The notes: generated by a model from the sequence alone, not told the origin. A stretch of 64,000 nt of DNA from CAXMST01 sp963793415 (GCA_963793415.1 CAWCAC010000002.1:3100001-3164000), one strand, 5' to 3'. Shown: positions 52,212 to 60,969, counted from the stretch's first letter. A program made the numbers and translations.

Positions 52212-53479
52212 TTCATGAAGCCTTCGTAATTGCGCATCATCAACTGCGCCTCGAGCTGCTTGACGGTGTCGAGGGCGACGCCGACGACGATCAGGATCGA
52301 GGTGCCGCCGAAGAAGAAGTTGGCGGACGTCTGCGAGATCAGGATCGTCGGCAGGGCCGCGACGGCGCCCAGGTAGAGGGCGCCGGCGAAGGTCAGCCGG
52401 GTGAGGATGCGATCCAGATATTCGGCGGTAGGCCGTCCCGGTCTCACCCCGGGGATGAAGCCGCCGTACTTCTTCAGGTTGTCGGCCTGGTCGACCGGGT
52501 TGAAGGTGACGGCCGTATAGAAGTACGTGAAGACGATGATCAGGAGGACCTCGCCGACTATGTAGGCCCAGCTCTGCGGGCTGAAGAAGGCGGCGAAGTC
52601 AAGCGCCCACGGGGTGTTGAGCAGCTGCCCGACGGTCGGCGGGAAGGCCATCAGCGAGGCGGCGAAGATGACCGGGATCACGCCCGCCATGTTCACGCGC
52701 AGCGGCAGGTAGGTCGACCCGCCCGTGGTCATCTTGCGGCCGACCTGGCGCTTCGCGTACTGGACCGGGATCCGTCGCTGTCCTTCCTGGACGTAGACGA
52801 TGCCGACGATCACAGCGAGCGCGATGAACGGCATCATCACGACGAAGACCTGATCCGGGTTCGTCCACCAGGCCTGCAGGCCGCTCGGGAGCCCGGAGAC
52901 GATCGAGGCGAAGATCATCAGCGAGATGCCGTTGCCGATTCCGCGCTGCGTGATCAGCTCGCCGAGCCACATCAGCACCGTGCAGCCGGCGGTCAGTGAG
53001 ATCACGATCAGCATCAGTTTCGGGAAGGTGAGCTCGCCGCCGACGACGCTCTGACCGGAGCCGCCGAACGACTCGAACAGGAACACGTAGCCGAGCGACT
53101 GGGCGAACGCGAGGGCGACGGTGAGATAGCGCGTGTACTGCGTGATCTTCTGCTGGCCGACCTCTCCCTCCTTCTGGAGGCGCTCCAGGGAGGGGACCAC
53201 GACCGTCAGCAGCTGCAGGATGATCGAGGCCGTGATGTACGGCATGATCCCGAGCGCAAACAGCGAAAGCTGGCTCAGGGCGCCGCCGCTGAACAGGTTG
53301 AGGAAGCCGAGGATGTTGCCGCCGGCGAAGTTCTCCTGGATCGAGTCGAGCGCGCTTACGTCGACGCCGGGCGCCGGGATGAAGGCCCCGAGCCGGTAGA
53401 GCGCGAGCATCGCCGCCGTGAAGGCAAGCTTGCGCCTGATCTCGGGGATCGCAAAGGAGTTGCCGATCGTGCGGAGCAT
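52208..53479 (-). CDS. secY: Preprotein translocase subunit SecY
   Basis: 423 residues, ten membrane helices. Channel of the general secretion pathway. Signature segments: FIPAPGVDVSALDS plug region, GIMPYITASIILQLL (signature 1) and LGELITQRGIGNGISLMIF (signature 2), and the cytoplasmic loop GGFIPGVRPGRPTAEYLDRILTR-type (here FIPGVRPGRPTAEYL). Follows rplO by 12 bases. Confidence 0.98.
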   Translation of the reverse strand: MLRTIGNSFAIPEIRRKLAFTAAMLALYRLGAFIPAPGVDVSALDSIQENFAGGNILGFLNLFSGGALSQLSLFALGIMPYITASIILQLLTVVVPSLERLQKEGEVGQQKITQYTRYLTVALAFAQSLGYVFLFESFGGSGQSVVGGELTFPKLMLIVISLTAGCTVLMWLGELITQRGIGNGISLMIFASIVSGLPSGLQAWWTNPDQVFVVMMPFIALAVIVGIVYVQEGQRRIPVQYAKRQVGRKMTTGGSTYLPLRVNMAGVIPVIFAASLMAFPPTVGQLLNTPWALDFAAFFSPQSWAYIVGEVLLIIVFTYFYTAVTFNPVDQADNLKKYGGFIPGVRPGRPTAEYLDRILTRLTFAGALYLGAVAALPTILISQTSANFFFGGTSILIVVGVALDTVKQLEAQLMMRNYEGFMK

Positions 53480-53491
53480 CGGCGGCTGGTC

Positions 53492-53983
53492 CTAGTCGAT
53501 CGTCTCAGCCGTCCCGCCGGCGGCCTCGATCTTCTCGCGCGCGGTCGCGCTGAAGGCGTGGGCCCGGACGGTCAGCTTCTTCGAGATGTCGCCGTTGCCG
53601 AGGATCTTGACCGGGTGCTTGCGGGTCGCGAGTCCGGCAGCCTGAAGCGTCTCGGGCGTCACCTCTGCACCTGCGTCGAAGCGCTCCTCGAGCGTCGCGA
53701 CGTTGACGGGCTGGGTGTGCGTCCGGAACTGCTCGAACGGCATCGACATCTTCCGGTTCGGCCCGCGCAGCTTGCGCATCCGCATGTGGATCGGGTTCTG
53801 GCCACCCTCGTATCCGGCCTTGCGCTTGCTGCCGGCGCGGGAGCCGTAGCCCTTGTGGCCGCGACCCGCGGTCTTGCCCTGACCGGAGCCCTTGCCACGG
53901 CCGAGGCGCTTGGTCGCCTTGCGCGTGCCGGGCTTCGGCTTCAGGTTGTCGAGACCAACCTCTTCGGGTTCGATGCGGGCCAT
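53492..53983 (-). CDS. rplO: 50S ribosomal protein L15
   Basis: 163 residues: LDNLKPKPGTRKATKRLGRG, GQGKTAGRGHKGYGSRAG, GYEGGQNPIHMRMRKLRGPN and KILGNGDISKKLTVRAHAFS. Coupled to rpmD by a one-base overlap (TGATG). Confidence 0.98.
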   Translation of the reverse strand: MARIEPEEVGLDNLKPKPGTRKATKRLGRGKGSGQGKTAGRGHKGYGSRAGSKRKAGYEGGQNPIHMRMRKLRGPNRKMSMPFEQFRTHTQPVNVATLEERFDAGAEVTPETLQAAGLATRKHPVKILGNGDISKKLTVRAHAFSATAREKIEAAGGTAETID

Positions 53984-54165
53984 CAGCCGGCCCCCTCGAT
54001 CACGACGAGATGCTCGATCTTGCGGATCAGCCCCTGCAGCTCAGGCGTGTCGGTGCGGGTCGTCTCCGACCCGATCCGGCCCAGGCGCAGGGTGCGCAGC
54101 GTGTCGCGCTGACGCGGGCTGGCACCGTTGGCGGAGCGGACCTGCTTGATCTTCAGGTCAGCCAT
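53983..54165 (-). CDS. rpmD: 50S ribosomal protein L30
   Basis: 60 residues from ATG 54165: MADLKIKQVRSANGASPRQR, TLRTLRLGRIGS and LQGLIRKIEHLVVIE. Overlaps rpsE by 8 bases and rplO by one. Confidence 0.97.
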   Translation of the reverse strand: MADLKIKQVRSANGASPRQRDTLRTLRLGRIGSETTRTDTPELQGLIRKIEHLVVIEGAG

Positions 54166-54901
54166 TCGAAGTCTCCTCGGGGCTCGAGCTCTTGGCGGCC
54201 TCGTCCTTGGCGGCATCCTCGTCGTACTCGCCGGCGGCGTCCTCGGCCAGGGCGACCTCGGGCTGCAGATCGGCGGCGTCGTCGGTCGGGGGCGCCTCCT
54301 CGGTGGCGACGGCGACGGCATCGACAGCCTTCGCGTTCTCGGCGTCCGCGGCCTCGGCCTCCTCGTCGGTCTTCGGCTTCTTGCTCAGACCGAGCACCTT
54401 GCCGATCGAGATGCCGCGCAGGGCGGCGACGTCCTCAGGCTTGCGCAGGGCCTTGAGCCCGGCCATCGTCGCCTTGACCTGGTTGATCGGGTTGTTGGTC
54501 CCGATCGACTTGGTCAGGACGTCGCGGTAGCCGGCCAGCTCGAGCACGGCGCGAACGCCGCCGCCGGCGATCACGCCCGTACCCTCGGAGGCGGGGCGCA
54601 GGACGACGTGGCCGGCACCGAAGTTGCCGATCACGAAGTGGGGAAGCGTCTGCCCGTACTGGGGAACCTGGATCAGGTCCTTGCGGGCGTTCTCGACGGC
54701 CTTCTGGATCGCGAGCGGAACCTCCCGGGCCTTGCCGTAGCCGATGCCGACCACGCTGCGCTCGTCGCCGACCGCGACGAGGGCGGTGAACGAGAAGCGG
54801 CGGCCGCCCTTGACGACCTTGGCGACGCGGTTGATCTCGATCACGCGCTCCTGCAGGTCGAGACCCTGGGCGCTGACTTTTTCGTAGCTGGTGGTGCTCA
54901 T
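54158..54901 (-). CDS. rpsE: 30S ribosomal protein S5 with long acidic C-terminal tail
   Basis: 247 residues. Core (1-165): VVKGGRRFSFTALVAVGDE, GYGKAREVPLAIQKAVENAR, RPASEGTGVIAGGGVRAVLE, SIGTNNPINQVKATMAGLKAL. The last 75 residues or so (from KPKTDEEAEAAD) are Ala/Glu/Asp-rich and not part of the normal S5 fold, which ends near 165-200. Important for decoding fidelity. Confidence 0.97.
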   Translation of the reverse strand: MSTTSYEKVSAQGLDLQERVIEINRVAKVVKGGRRFSFTALVAVGDERSVVGIGYGKAREVPLAIQKAVENARKDLIQVPQYGQTLPHFVIGNFGAGHVVLRPASEGTGVIAGGGVRAVLELAGYRDVLTKSIGTNNPINQVKATMAGLKALRKPEDVAALRGISIGKVLGLSKKPKTDEEAEAADAENAKAVDAVAVATEEAPPTDDAADLQPEVALAEDAAGEYDEDAAKDEAAKSSSPEETSNG

Positions 54902-54944
54902 CGGATCCTTCTCAAGTTAGCTGCTGCTCCGCGACCGGCCGGCC

Positions 54945-55298
54945 TCAGAACTTCAGACCGCCCTCCCGAGCGGCGTCGGCCAGGCGGGCGACGTTGCCGT
55001 GGTAGCGGTAGCCGCCACGGTCGAAGATGCAGACCTCGACGCCGGCAGCCTTGGCGCGCTCGGCGAGGAGCTCTCCGGCCTTCGCCGCCTGCTCGCCCGC
55101 CTTCAGGTCGCGCAGATCGGCTTCGATCCAGTTCACGTGCGCCAGCGTCTTGCCGGCATCGTCGTCGATCAGCTGCGCCGAGAGGCCGCGGTTGGAGCGA
55201 AACACGCTCAGCCGCGGGCGAGCCGCGGTGCCGCGCACCTTGGCGCGAACGCGGCGGCGCCGGCGAAGCCTTCTCTGATCTGGTGTCTTGACTGCCAT
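54945..55298 (-). CDS. rplR: 50S ribosomal protein L18
   Basis: 117 residues. Binds 5S rRNA. RRRRRVRAKVRGTAARPRLSVFRSN, (piece RAKVRGTAARPRLSVFRSN), AQLIDDDAGKTLAHV and C-terminal FDRGGYRYHGNVARLADAAREGGL (piece FDRGGYRYHGNVARLADAAR). Spaced 43 bases before rpsE. Confidence 0.98.
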   Translation of the reverse strand: MAVKTPDQRRLRRRRRVRAKVRGTAARPRLSVFRSNRGLSAQLIDDDAGKTLAHVNWIEADLRDLKAGEQAAKAGELLAERAKAAGVEVCIFDRGGYRYHGNVARLADAAREGGLKF

Positions 55299-55347
55299 TG
55301 GTGAAACTCCTGTGTGGTGCGGTGCGCGGCGGCTCTAACCCGGGGGG

Positions 55348-55881
55348 CTAGGCGCGCTTGCCCACCTTGCGACGGACCTGTTCGTCGGCGTAGCGGACGC
55401 CCTTGCCCTTGTAGGGCTCCGGCGGCCGGTGACGGCGGATCTGGGCGGCCGTCTCGCCGACCAGCTGTTTGTCGATGCCGCGGATGATGATCTCGGTCGG
55501 CTGCGGGACCTCGAACTCGATCCCCTCCGGCGCCGGCATGTTGACCGGGTGCGAGAAGCCGAGCGAGAGCTCGAGGCCCTTGCCCTGCGCCTTCGCCCGG
55601 TAGCCGACGCCCTGGATTGCGAGCCGCTTCTCGAAGCCGTTGGTGACGCCCTCGACCATGTTCGCGATCAGGCTCCGCGTGAGCCCGTGCAGGGCGCGGT
55701 GCGGACCGCGATCGGTCGGCCGCGTCACCTTGAGCACGCCGTCGTCGACCTCGACCGTCATCGCCGGATCGATCGCCTGGCTGAGCTCGCCCTTCGGGCC
55801 GTTGACCGTGACACGGCCGGGCCCGACGGAGACGGTGACTCCATCCGGGATCGTGACTGGCTGATTTCCGATTCGACTCAT
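55348..55881 (-). CDS. rplF: 50S ribosomal protein L6
   Basis: 177 residues: MSRIGNQPVTIPDGVTVSVG, VNGPKGELS, LIANMVEGVTNGFEKRLAIQ, GVGYRAKAQGKGLELSLGFS and PPEPYKGKGVRYADEQVRRK. Normal length and order after rpsH. Confidence 0.98.
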   Translation of the reverse strand: MSRIGNQPVTIPDGVTVSVGPGRVTVNGPKGELSQAIDPAMTVEVDDGVLKVTRPTDRGPHRALHGLTRSLIANMVEGVTNGFEKRLAIQGVGYRAKAQGKGLELSLGFSHPVNMPAPEGIEFEVPQPTEIIIRGIDKQLVGETAAQIRRHRPPEPYKGKGVRYADEQVRRKVGKRA

Positions 55882-55915
55882 GAAAATTCCTGTTTGTCTC
55901 TCGCTTGCGTCCGGG

Positions 55916-56311
55916 TCACCAGACGTAAGCGACCACCTCTCCGCCGACGCCCTTCTCGCGCGCCTCGTGGCCGGTCATCACGCCGGTCGAGGTCGAGATG
56001 ATCGCCGTACCCATGCCGCCCTGAACCTTGGGCACGCGGTCACCGCCGACGTAGCGGCGGCGGCCGGGACGGGAGATCCGCTTCAGGCCGCTGATCACTG
56101 GGTCGCGATCCTCGGTGTACTTGAGCCGGATCTTGATCGACTCGCCGACCGCGGTCGGCTCGAGGTCGAAGCCCGTGATGTAGCCCTGCTCGACGAGGAT
56201 CCGCGACATCTCCTTCTTCAGGCGGGATGACGGAATCTCGACCTCGGGGAGGTCGGCCCGCAGTGCGTTGCGGATCCGCGTCAGGTAATCGGCGATTGGG
56301 TCGGTAAGCAT
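55916..56311 (-). CDS. rpsH: 30S ribosomal protein S8
   Basis: 131 residues: DPIADYLTRIRNALRADLPE, PSSRLKKEMSRILVEQGYI, RISRPGRRRYVGGDRVPKVQ and GMGTAIISTSTGVMTGHEAR. 16S rRNA central-domain organiser; a known autogenous regulator of spc operons elsewhere. Confidence 0.98.
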   Translation of the reverse strand: MLTDPIADYLTRIRNALRADLPEVEIPSSRLKKEMSRILVEQGYITGFDLEPTAVGESIKIRLKYTEDRDPVISGLKRISRPGRRRYVGGDRVPKVQGGMGTAIISTSTGVMTGHEAREKGVGGEVVAYVW

Positions 56312-56329
56312 GTTCTCTTCGGTTCCTCG

Positions 56330-56515
56330 CTACCAGCTCGACTTGGTCATGCCGGGGATGTAGCCCTTGTGGGCCTGCTCGCGCAGGCAGATACGGCAGA
56401 GGCCGAACTTGCGGTACACGGCACGGGACCGGCCGCACTTACGGCAGCGGTTGTAGTTCCGGGTCTTGAACTTGGACCCCTTTTCCTGCTTTACACGCTG
56501 TGAAGTCTTGGCCAT
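56330..56515 (-). CDS. rpsN: 30S ribosomal protein S14, zinc type (S14Z)
   Basis: 61 residues with both zinc pairs: CRKCGRSRAVYRKFGLCRIC. C-terminal REQAHKGYIPGMTKSSW is standard. The short zinc-binding paralogue, typical of Gram-positive spc operons. Confidence 0.97.
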   Translation of the reverse strand: MAKTSQRVKQEKGSKFKTRNYNRCRKCGRSRAVYRKFGLCRICLREQAHKGYIPGMTKSSW

Positions 56516-56526
56516 TTCAGACGCTC

Positions 56527-57315
56527 CTACTCTTCTTCCTCGCCGCTGCTGTCCTCGGCGCCCTCTTCGTCCTCGGACGGCTCCGGCTTGGCGTAGGCCT
56601 CGGGGTTCTCCTCTTTCAGCTGTTCCAGGGCGGCCTGCTCGGCCTCGGCCCGCAGACGGGCCTCTTCCTTGCGAGCTTCCTCGGCGGCAGTCTCTTCCTC
56701 ATCGGCGGAGGCGCCACCGGGACGACCCTCCTGGGCAAACGGGAAGCCGAGCCCGAGCAGCAGCTCGAACGCCTCCTCGTCGGTGTCGGCCGTGGTCGAG
56801 ATCGCGATGTCGAGACCGCGGGTCTCCTTGACCGAGTCGTAGTCGATCTCGGGGAAGATGATCTGCTCGCGGATGCCGAGGTTGTAGTTGCCCCGGCCGT
56901 CGAAGGCGCGCGGGTTGTAGCCGCGGAAGTCGCGGATCCGCGGGGTCGCGATCGAGACGAGGCGGTCGAGGAACTCCCACATCCGCGCCTTGCGCAGGGT
57001 CACGGCGCAGCCGACCGGCATCTCGTCGCGGATCTTGAAGGCGGCGATCGACTTCTTCGCGCGGCGGATGTTCGGGCGCTGGCCGGTGATCGTCGCCAGC
57101 TCCTCGACGGCGTCCTCCATCACGCCGGAGACGCGGCTCGCCTCGCCGACGCCCATGTTGACGGTGACCTTGAGGATCCGCGGCGCCTTCATCGGCGTCG
57201 AATAGCCGAACTTCGAGGTCAGCGCAGGCAGGACCTGGCTCTCGTACTTCTCGCGCAGACGCGGCGGCGGGGCCGCCTGGCTCTGGGTCTCGGGTGTGTC
57301 GGTTGCAGCTTCCAT
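56527..57315 (-). CDS. rplE: 50S ribosomal protein L5 with acidic C-terminal tail
   Basis: 262 residues against the usual 180. Core (about 20-195): LREKYESQVLPALTSKFGYS, ILKVTVNMGVGEASR, ITGQRPNIRRAKKSIAAFKI, LDRLVSIATPRIRDFRGYNP and NLGIREQIIFPEIDYD. From about residue 197 the protein runs on as a Glu/Ala-rich coiled-coil-like and acidic tail (EEARKEEARLRAEAEQAALE, then EDEEGAEDSSGEEEE). Binds 5S rRNA. Confidence 0.97.
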   Translation of the reverse strand: MEAATDTPETQSQAAPPPRLREKYESQVLPALTSKFGYSTPMKAPRILKVTVNMGVGEASRVSGVMEDAVEELATITGQRPNIRRAKKSIAAFKIRDEMPVGCAVTLRKARMWEFLDRLVSIATPRIRDFRGYNPRAFDGRGNYNLGIREQIIFPEIDYDSVKETRGLDIAISTTADTDEEAFELLLGLGFPFAQEGRPGGASADEEETAAEEARKEEARLRAEAEQAALEQLKEENPEAYAKPEPSEDEEGAEDSSGEEEE

Positions 57316-57326
57316 GTTTCTCAGGT

Positions 57327-57665
57327 TCAGTCGATCGTCTTGCCGGTGCGCTTGCCGAAGCGGACGCGCTTGCCGTCGTCGGCGGTCTTCACTCCGACCT
57401 TGGTCGGCTTGTTGTCGGACGGGTCCAGCAGCGCGACATTGGAGACGTCGATCGGACCCTCCTTCTCGATGATGCCGCCGGCGGCGCCGGCCTTGGTCGA
57501 GTCCATCGAGCGCGGCCGCTGGTGCCGCTTGATGATGTTAAGCCCCTCGACGAAGACCTTGCGGCGCGACGGGTCCGTGCGGATCACGCGGCCGCTCTTG
57601 CCCTTGTCCTTGCCGGACACGATCACGACCGTGTCGTCGGTGCGGATGCGCATGTTCTTGGCCAC
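57327..57665 (-). CDS. rplX: 50S ribosomal protein L24
   Basis: 112 residues: KOW motif region MRIRTDDTVVIVSGKDKGKS, RKVFVEGLNIIKRHQRPR and GIIEKEGPIDVSNVALLDP. Assembly initiator of the 50S subunit; 2 bases after rplN. Confidence 0.98.
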   Translation of the reverse strand: MAKNMRIRTDDTVVIVSGKDKGKSGRVIRTDPSRRKVFVEGLNIIKRHQRPRSMDSTKAGAAGGIIEKEGPIDVSNVALLDPSDNKPTKVGVKTADDGKRVRFGKRTGKTID

Positions 57666-57667
57666 GA

Positions 57668-58036
57668 CTACAGGACCTCCGGCGCGAGGCTGATGATCTT
57701 CATGAAGTTGCGGTCGCGGAGCTCGCGGGCGACGGGGCCGAAGATGCGGGTCCCGCGCGGGTTGTTCTGCGGGTCGATCAGCACGGCCGCGTTCTCGTCG
57801 AAGGAGATGTAGGTGCCGTCGGGGCGGCCCAGCTTCTTGACCGTGCGGACGACGACCGCCTGGACGACCTCGCCCTTCTTGACGCCGGCGTTCGGGGTCG
57901 CGTGCTTGACCGTCGCGGTGATCACGTCACCGACGCTCGCGTAGCGGCGGTGGTGTCCGCCCTTGACGCGGATGCAGAGGATCTCCCTCGCGCCGGAGTT
58001 GTCGGCGACCTTGAGTCGGGATTCCTGCTGGATCAC
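57668..58036 (-). CDS. rplN: 50S ribosomal protein L14
   Basis: 122 residues: MIQQESRLKVADNSGAREIL start, GDVITATVKHATPNAGVKKG and RGTRIFGPVARELRDRNFMK. Starts inside the rpsQ stop (ATGA overlap). Confidence 0.98.
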   Translation of the reverse strand: MIQQESRLKVADNSGAREILCIRVKGGHHRRYASVGDVITATVKHATPNAGVKKGEVVQAVVVRTVKKLGRPDGTYISFDENAAVLIDPQNNPRGTRIFGPVARELRDRNFMKIISLAPEVL

Positions 58037-58626
58037 TTGGCCTTCTCCACGACTTCGACCAGACGCCAGCGCTTGGTCTTCGACATCGGGCGGGTCTCGA
58101 TCACGCGGACGGTGTCGCCCTCGCCGGCCTCGTTGCGCTCGTCGTGCGCGTGCAGCGACTTCGAGCGGCGCACGATCTTCTCGTAGGAGGGATGGCGGCG
58201 GGCGCTCTGAATCGCGACGGTGATCGTCTTGTCGGCCTTGGCCGAGGTGACGATGCCCTGACGGACCTTCTTGGTGCCCTCCTCGGGCTCGGCCGGCGGC
58301 GTGCCGGTGCCCTTCTCCGTCTTCTTCGCGCGCTGCTGGGCGCGGTAGCGGGACCGGCCGACGGCCTTGGCCTTGCGAGCGGCGATCCGCTCGGCGGCGC
58401 GCTCCTCGCCGGTTCGCTGCGGGCCGGCCTCGCCGCTGTGAACGCTGCGGGCACGGCGGCGCCGCTCCTTCGGGGAAAGAGCTTCGGCCGGCTCGGCGTC
58501 GTCGGCGGGAGCCGCAGCTGCGGGCGCCGGGGCCTCGGGGGCCTCCTCGGCAGGGGCCGGGGTCTCCTCGGCGGGAGCCTCCGTGGCCTCGTTCTCGGCG
58601 GCCTCGTCCTTTTCTTCTTCGCTCAT
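58033..58626 (-). CDS. rpsQ: 30S ribosomal protein S17 with 120-residue N-terminal extension
   Basis: 197 residues, more than twice the usual 80-90. The S17 core starts near residue 121: RQGIVTSAKADKTITVAIQS, YEKIVRRSKSLHAHDE, GDTVRVIETRPMSKTKRWRL. Ahead of it are an Ala/Pro/Glu acidic stretch (1-50) and an Arg/Lys-rich helical stretch (52-110, SPKERRRRARSVHS, ERAAERIAARKAKAVGRSRY). The start at 58626 overlaps the rpmC stop (TAATG), so the extension is translated unless an internal start is used. Confidence 0.93.
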   Translation of the reverse strand: MSEEEKDEAAENEATEAPAEETPAPAEEAPEAPAPAAAAPADDAEPAEALSPKERRRRARSVHSGEAGPQRTGEERAAERIAARKAKAVGRSRYRAQQRAKKTEKGTGTPPAEPEEGTKKVRQGIVTSAKADKTITVAIQSARRHPSYEKIVRRSKSLHAHDERNEAGEGDTVRVIETRPMSKTKRWRLVEVVEKAK

Positions 58627-58838
58627 TAGCTCTTCAGTTCCTTCTCGAGGTCGATGCCGCGCTCGCGGGCGATCGTCAGCAGGCGGGCAACCTCGCGGCG
58701 TGCGTACGGCAGGCGGGACGTGCCCTCGAGCTCACCGGTCGCGTGCTTGAGGCGCAGGTTGAACGCCTCCTGCCTCGCGTCCTTGAGCTTCTCGACCAGC
58801 TCGTTGTCGCCGAGCGCGTGTGCTTCGGATGCCTTCAT
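58626..58838 (-). CDS. rpmC: 50S ribosomal protein L29
   Basis: 70 residues from ATG 58838: ELVEKLKDARQEAFNLRLKH, ATGELEGTSRLPYARREVAR and LLTIARERGIDLE. Overlaps rplP and rpsQ by one to three bases. Sits at the tunnel exit. Confidence 0.97.
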   Translation of the reverse strand: MKASEAHALGDNELVEKLKDARQEAFNLRLKHATGELEGTSRLPYARREVARLLTIARERGIDLEKELKS

Positions 58839-59248
58839 CAGTTGTCCTTCGTCACGAACTTCGTCTTGACGGGCAGCTTGTGTCCGGCCAGCTCCATCGC
58901 CTCGCGGGCGAGCTCCTCGGGAACTCCCGAGAGCTCGAACATGACGCGACCGGGCTTGACCACGGCGACCCAGCCTTCGGGGTTGCCCTTGCCCTTGCCC
59001 ATCCGGGTCTCGGCCGGCTTCTTGGTGTAGGGCTTGTCCGGGAAGATGTTGATCCAGACCTTGCCGCCGCGCTTGATCTTGCGCGTCATCGCGACACGAG
59101 CGGCCTCGATCTGACGGTTCGTGATCCAGCCGCGCTCGAGCGTCTTCAGCCCGTACTCGCCGAAATGGACCTCGGTGCCGCCGCGCGAGTTGCCGCGCAT
59201 CTTGCCCCGGAACTGCTTGCGGTGCTTGACCCGCTTCGGGCTCAGCAT
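58838..59248 (-). CDS. rplP: 50S ribosomal protein L16
   Basis: 136 residues: MLSPKRVKHRKQFRGKMRGN, FGEYGLKTLERGWITNRQIE, TRKIKRGGKVWINIFPDKPY and AETRMGKGKGNPEGWVAVVK. Overlaps rpsC by one base. Confidence 0.98.
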   Translation of the reverse strand: MLSPKRVKHRKQFRGKMRGNSRGGTEVHFGEYGLKTLERGWITNRQIEAARVAMTRKIKRGGKVWINIFPDKPYTKKPAETRMGKGKGNPEGWVAVVKPGRVMFELSGVPEELAREAMELAGHKLPVKTKFVTKDN

Positions 59249-60303
59249 CAGGACTCACCACCCTCGGCTGCGGGGGGCTGCGGCGCGGCCGGCGTCGGCG
59301 CCGGAGCGTCGGCCGCGGGCGCGGCGGGAGCAGGTGTATCGGGGGCGGGAGGCTGGGGCGCCGACTGGGCAGGCGGGGCCTGCTGCGGCTGCTTGTCGCG
59401 CGGCTTGCGGCCGGCGCCACCGGGCACGGGACCGCCCTGGCCACCGCCACGACCGCCGGGGCCGCCTCGGCCACCGCCGCCGCGGTTGTCGCGACGCGGG
59501 CCACGCCCGCCGCCGCCACCGGGGCCGCCGGAGCGACCGCCGGGACCGCCGGAGCGACCGCCCGGGCCGCCGCCGGGTCCACCCTGACCACCGGGACGTC
59601 CACCGCGACCGCCGGGGCCGCCCGCGGGACGACGTCCCTGGGTCAGCTCCTCGTCGGCGTTGGCGCCGCCGTAGCCCTCGGGCATGACTTCGCCCTTGTT
59701 GATCCAGCACTTGATGCCGATCCGGCCGGTCGTGGTCTTGGCCTCGACGAAGCCGTAGTCGATGTCGGCGCGAAGGGTGTGGAGCGGGACGCGACCGTCC
59801 GAGTAGCCCTCGGTCCGCGCCATCTCGGCGCCGCCGAGGCGGCCGGAGACCTGGACCTTGACGCCCTGGGCGCCGGAGCGCATCGCGGAGGTGAGGGCGC
59901 GCTTCATCGCGCGGCGGAAGGCGACGCGGTTCTCGAGCTGCTCGGCGATCGACTGCGCGACCAGCTTCGCGTCGAGCTCGGGGCGCTTGATCTCCTTGAT
60001 GTTGACGCGGACCGGCTTGCCGGTGACGGCGTGCAGCTCCTTGCGCAGCGCGTCGACCTCGGAACCGGACTTGCCGATCACGATGCCGGGACGGGCCGTG
60101 TGGATGTCGACGGTCACCTCGCCGCGCTGCTTGCGGATCTCGATGTCCGAGAGCCCGGCGTGGCTGAGCTTGTTCTCGATGTGCTCGCGGATCTTGACGT
60201 CCTCGATCAGGGCGTCGGAGAAGTTCCGCTCGTCGAACCAGTTCGACTTCCAGTCGTGGATGTAGCCGACTCGGAAGCCCTCGGGGTTGATCTTCTGTCC
60301 CAT
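59248..60303 (-). CDS. rpsC: 30S ribosomal protein S3 with RGG-rich C-terminal tail
   Basis: 351 residues. The core (1-215) is standard: GYIHDWKSNWFDERNFSDAL, KH domain GIVIGKSGSEVDALRKEL, SRGGAEMARTEGYSDGRV-like LGGAEMARTEGYSDGRVPLH and IGIKCWINKGEVMPEGYGG. From about residue 222 comes a 130-residue tail: first Gly/Arg repeats of the RGG/GGPGGR type, then a Pro/Ala/Gln stretch. Tails of this size are unusual in bacterial S3. Confidence 0.97.
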   Translation of the reverse strand: MGQKINPEGFRVGYIHDWKSNWFDERNFSDALIEDVKIREHIENKLSHAGLSDIEIRKQRGEVTVDIHTARPGIVIGKSGSEVDALRKELHAVTGKPVRVNIKEIKRPELDAKLVAQSIAEQLENRVAFRRAMKRALTSAMRSGAQGVKVQVSGRLGGAEMARTEGYSDGRVPLHTLRADIDYGFVEAKTTTGRIGIKCWINKGEVMPEGYGGANADEELTQGRRPAGGPGGRGGRPGGQGGPGGGPGGRSGGPGGRSGGPGGGGGRGPRRDNRGGGGRGGPGGRGGGQGGPVPGGAGRKPRDKQPQQAPPAQSAPQPPAPDTPAPAAPAADAPAPTPAAPQPPAAEGGES

Positions 60304-60314
60304 TTCAGGCGCTC

Positions 60315-60683
60315 CTAGTCGTCGTCTTCAGTAGGGGTCAGCGCCACGTTGATGTGGCACGTGCGCTTCTCGATGCGCGTCGCGCGACCGCGGGCGCGGG
60401 GGCGGTAGCGGCGCATCGTCGGGCCCTCGTCGACGGAGATCTGGGCGATCTTCATCTCCTCGGGGTCGAGGTCGAAGTTGTTCTCGGCGTTGGCGGCCGC
60501 CGACTCGAGGACCTTGCGGACCGTCTCCGCCGCGCCGCGCGGGCTGAAGCGGAGCAGTGCCAGGGCCTCCTCGAGGTCCTTGCCGCGAATCTGATCGGCG
60601 ACGACGCGCACCTTGCGGGGCGCGATCCGGACGTAGCGCGCGGAGGCGCGGACCAGCGGGGTGTCGGTCTCGGTGGCGGCCAT
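60315..60683 (-). CDS. rplV: 50S ribosomal protein L22
   Basis: 122 residues from ATG 60683: VRASARYVRIAPRKVRVVAD, QIRGKDLEEALALLRFSPRG, SAAANAENNFDLDPEEMKIA and MRRYRPRARGRATRIEKRTC. The frame is open further back through rpsS but the MAATETD start is the family's size. Confidence 0.97.
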   Translation of the reverse strand: MAATETDTPLVRASARYVRIAPRKVRVVADQIRGKDLEEALALLRFSPRGAAETVRKVLESAAANAENNFDLDPEEMKIAQISVDEGPTMRRYRPRARGRATRIEKRTCHINVALTPTEDDD

Positions 60684-60688
60684 CGTGG

Positions 60689-60961
60689 TTACTCGCCCTT
60701 CTTGGTGCCGGAGTGGGCGCGGAAGGTGCGGGTGGGAGCGAACTCGCCGAGCTTGTGCCCGACCATCGACTCGCTGACGAAGACGGGGACGTGCTTGCGG
60801 CCGTCGTGGACGGCGATCGTGTGCCCGACCATCTCGGGGAAGATCGTCGAACGGCGCGACCAGGTCTTGATCATCTGCTTGCTGCCCGAGGAGTTCATCG
60901 ACTCGACCCGCGCCAGCAGGCGTTCCTCGATGTACGGGCCCTTTTTGCTCGATCGGCTCAT
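60689..60961 (-). CDS. rpsS: 30S ribosomal protein S19
   Basis: 90 residues: MSRSSKKGPYIEERLLARVE, IKTWSRRSTIFPEMVGHTIA, VHDGRKHVPVFVSESMVGHK and GEFAPTRTFRAHSG. Confidence 0.98.
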   Translation of the reverse strand: MSRSSKKGPYIEERLLARVESMNSSGSKQMIKTWSRRSTIFPEMVGHTIAVHDGRKHVPVFVSESMVGHKLGEFAPTRTFRAHSGTKKGE

Positions 60962-60969
60962 CTAGCGCC

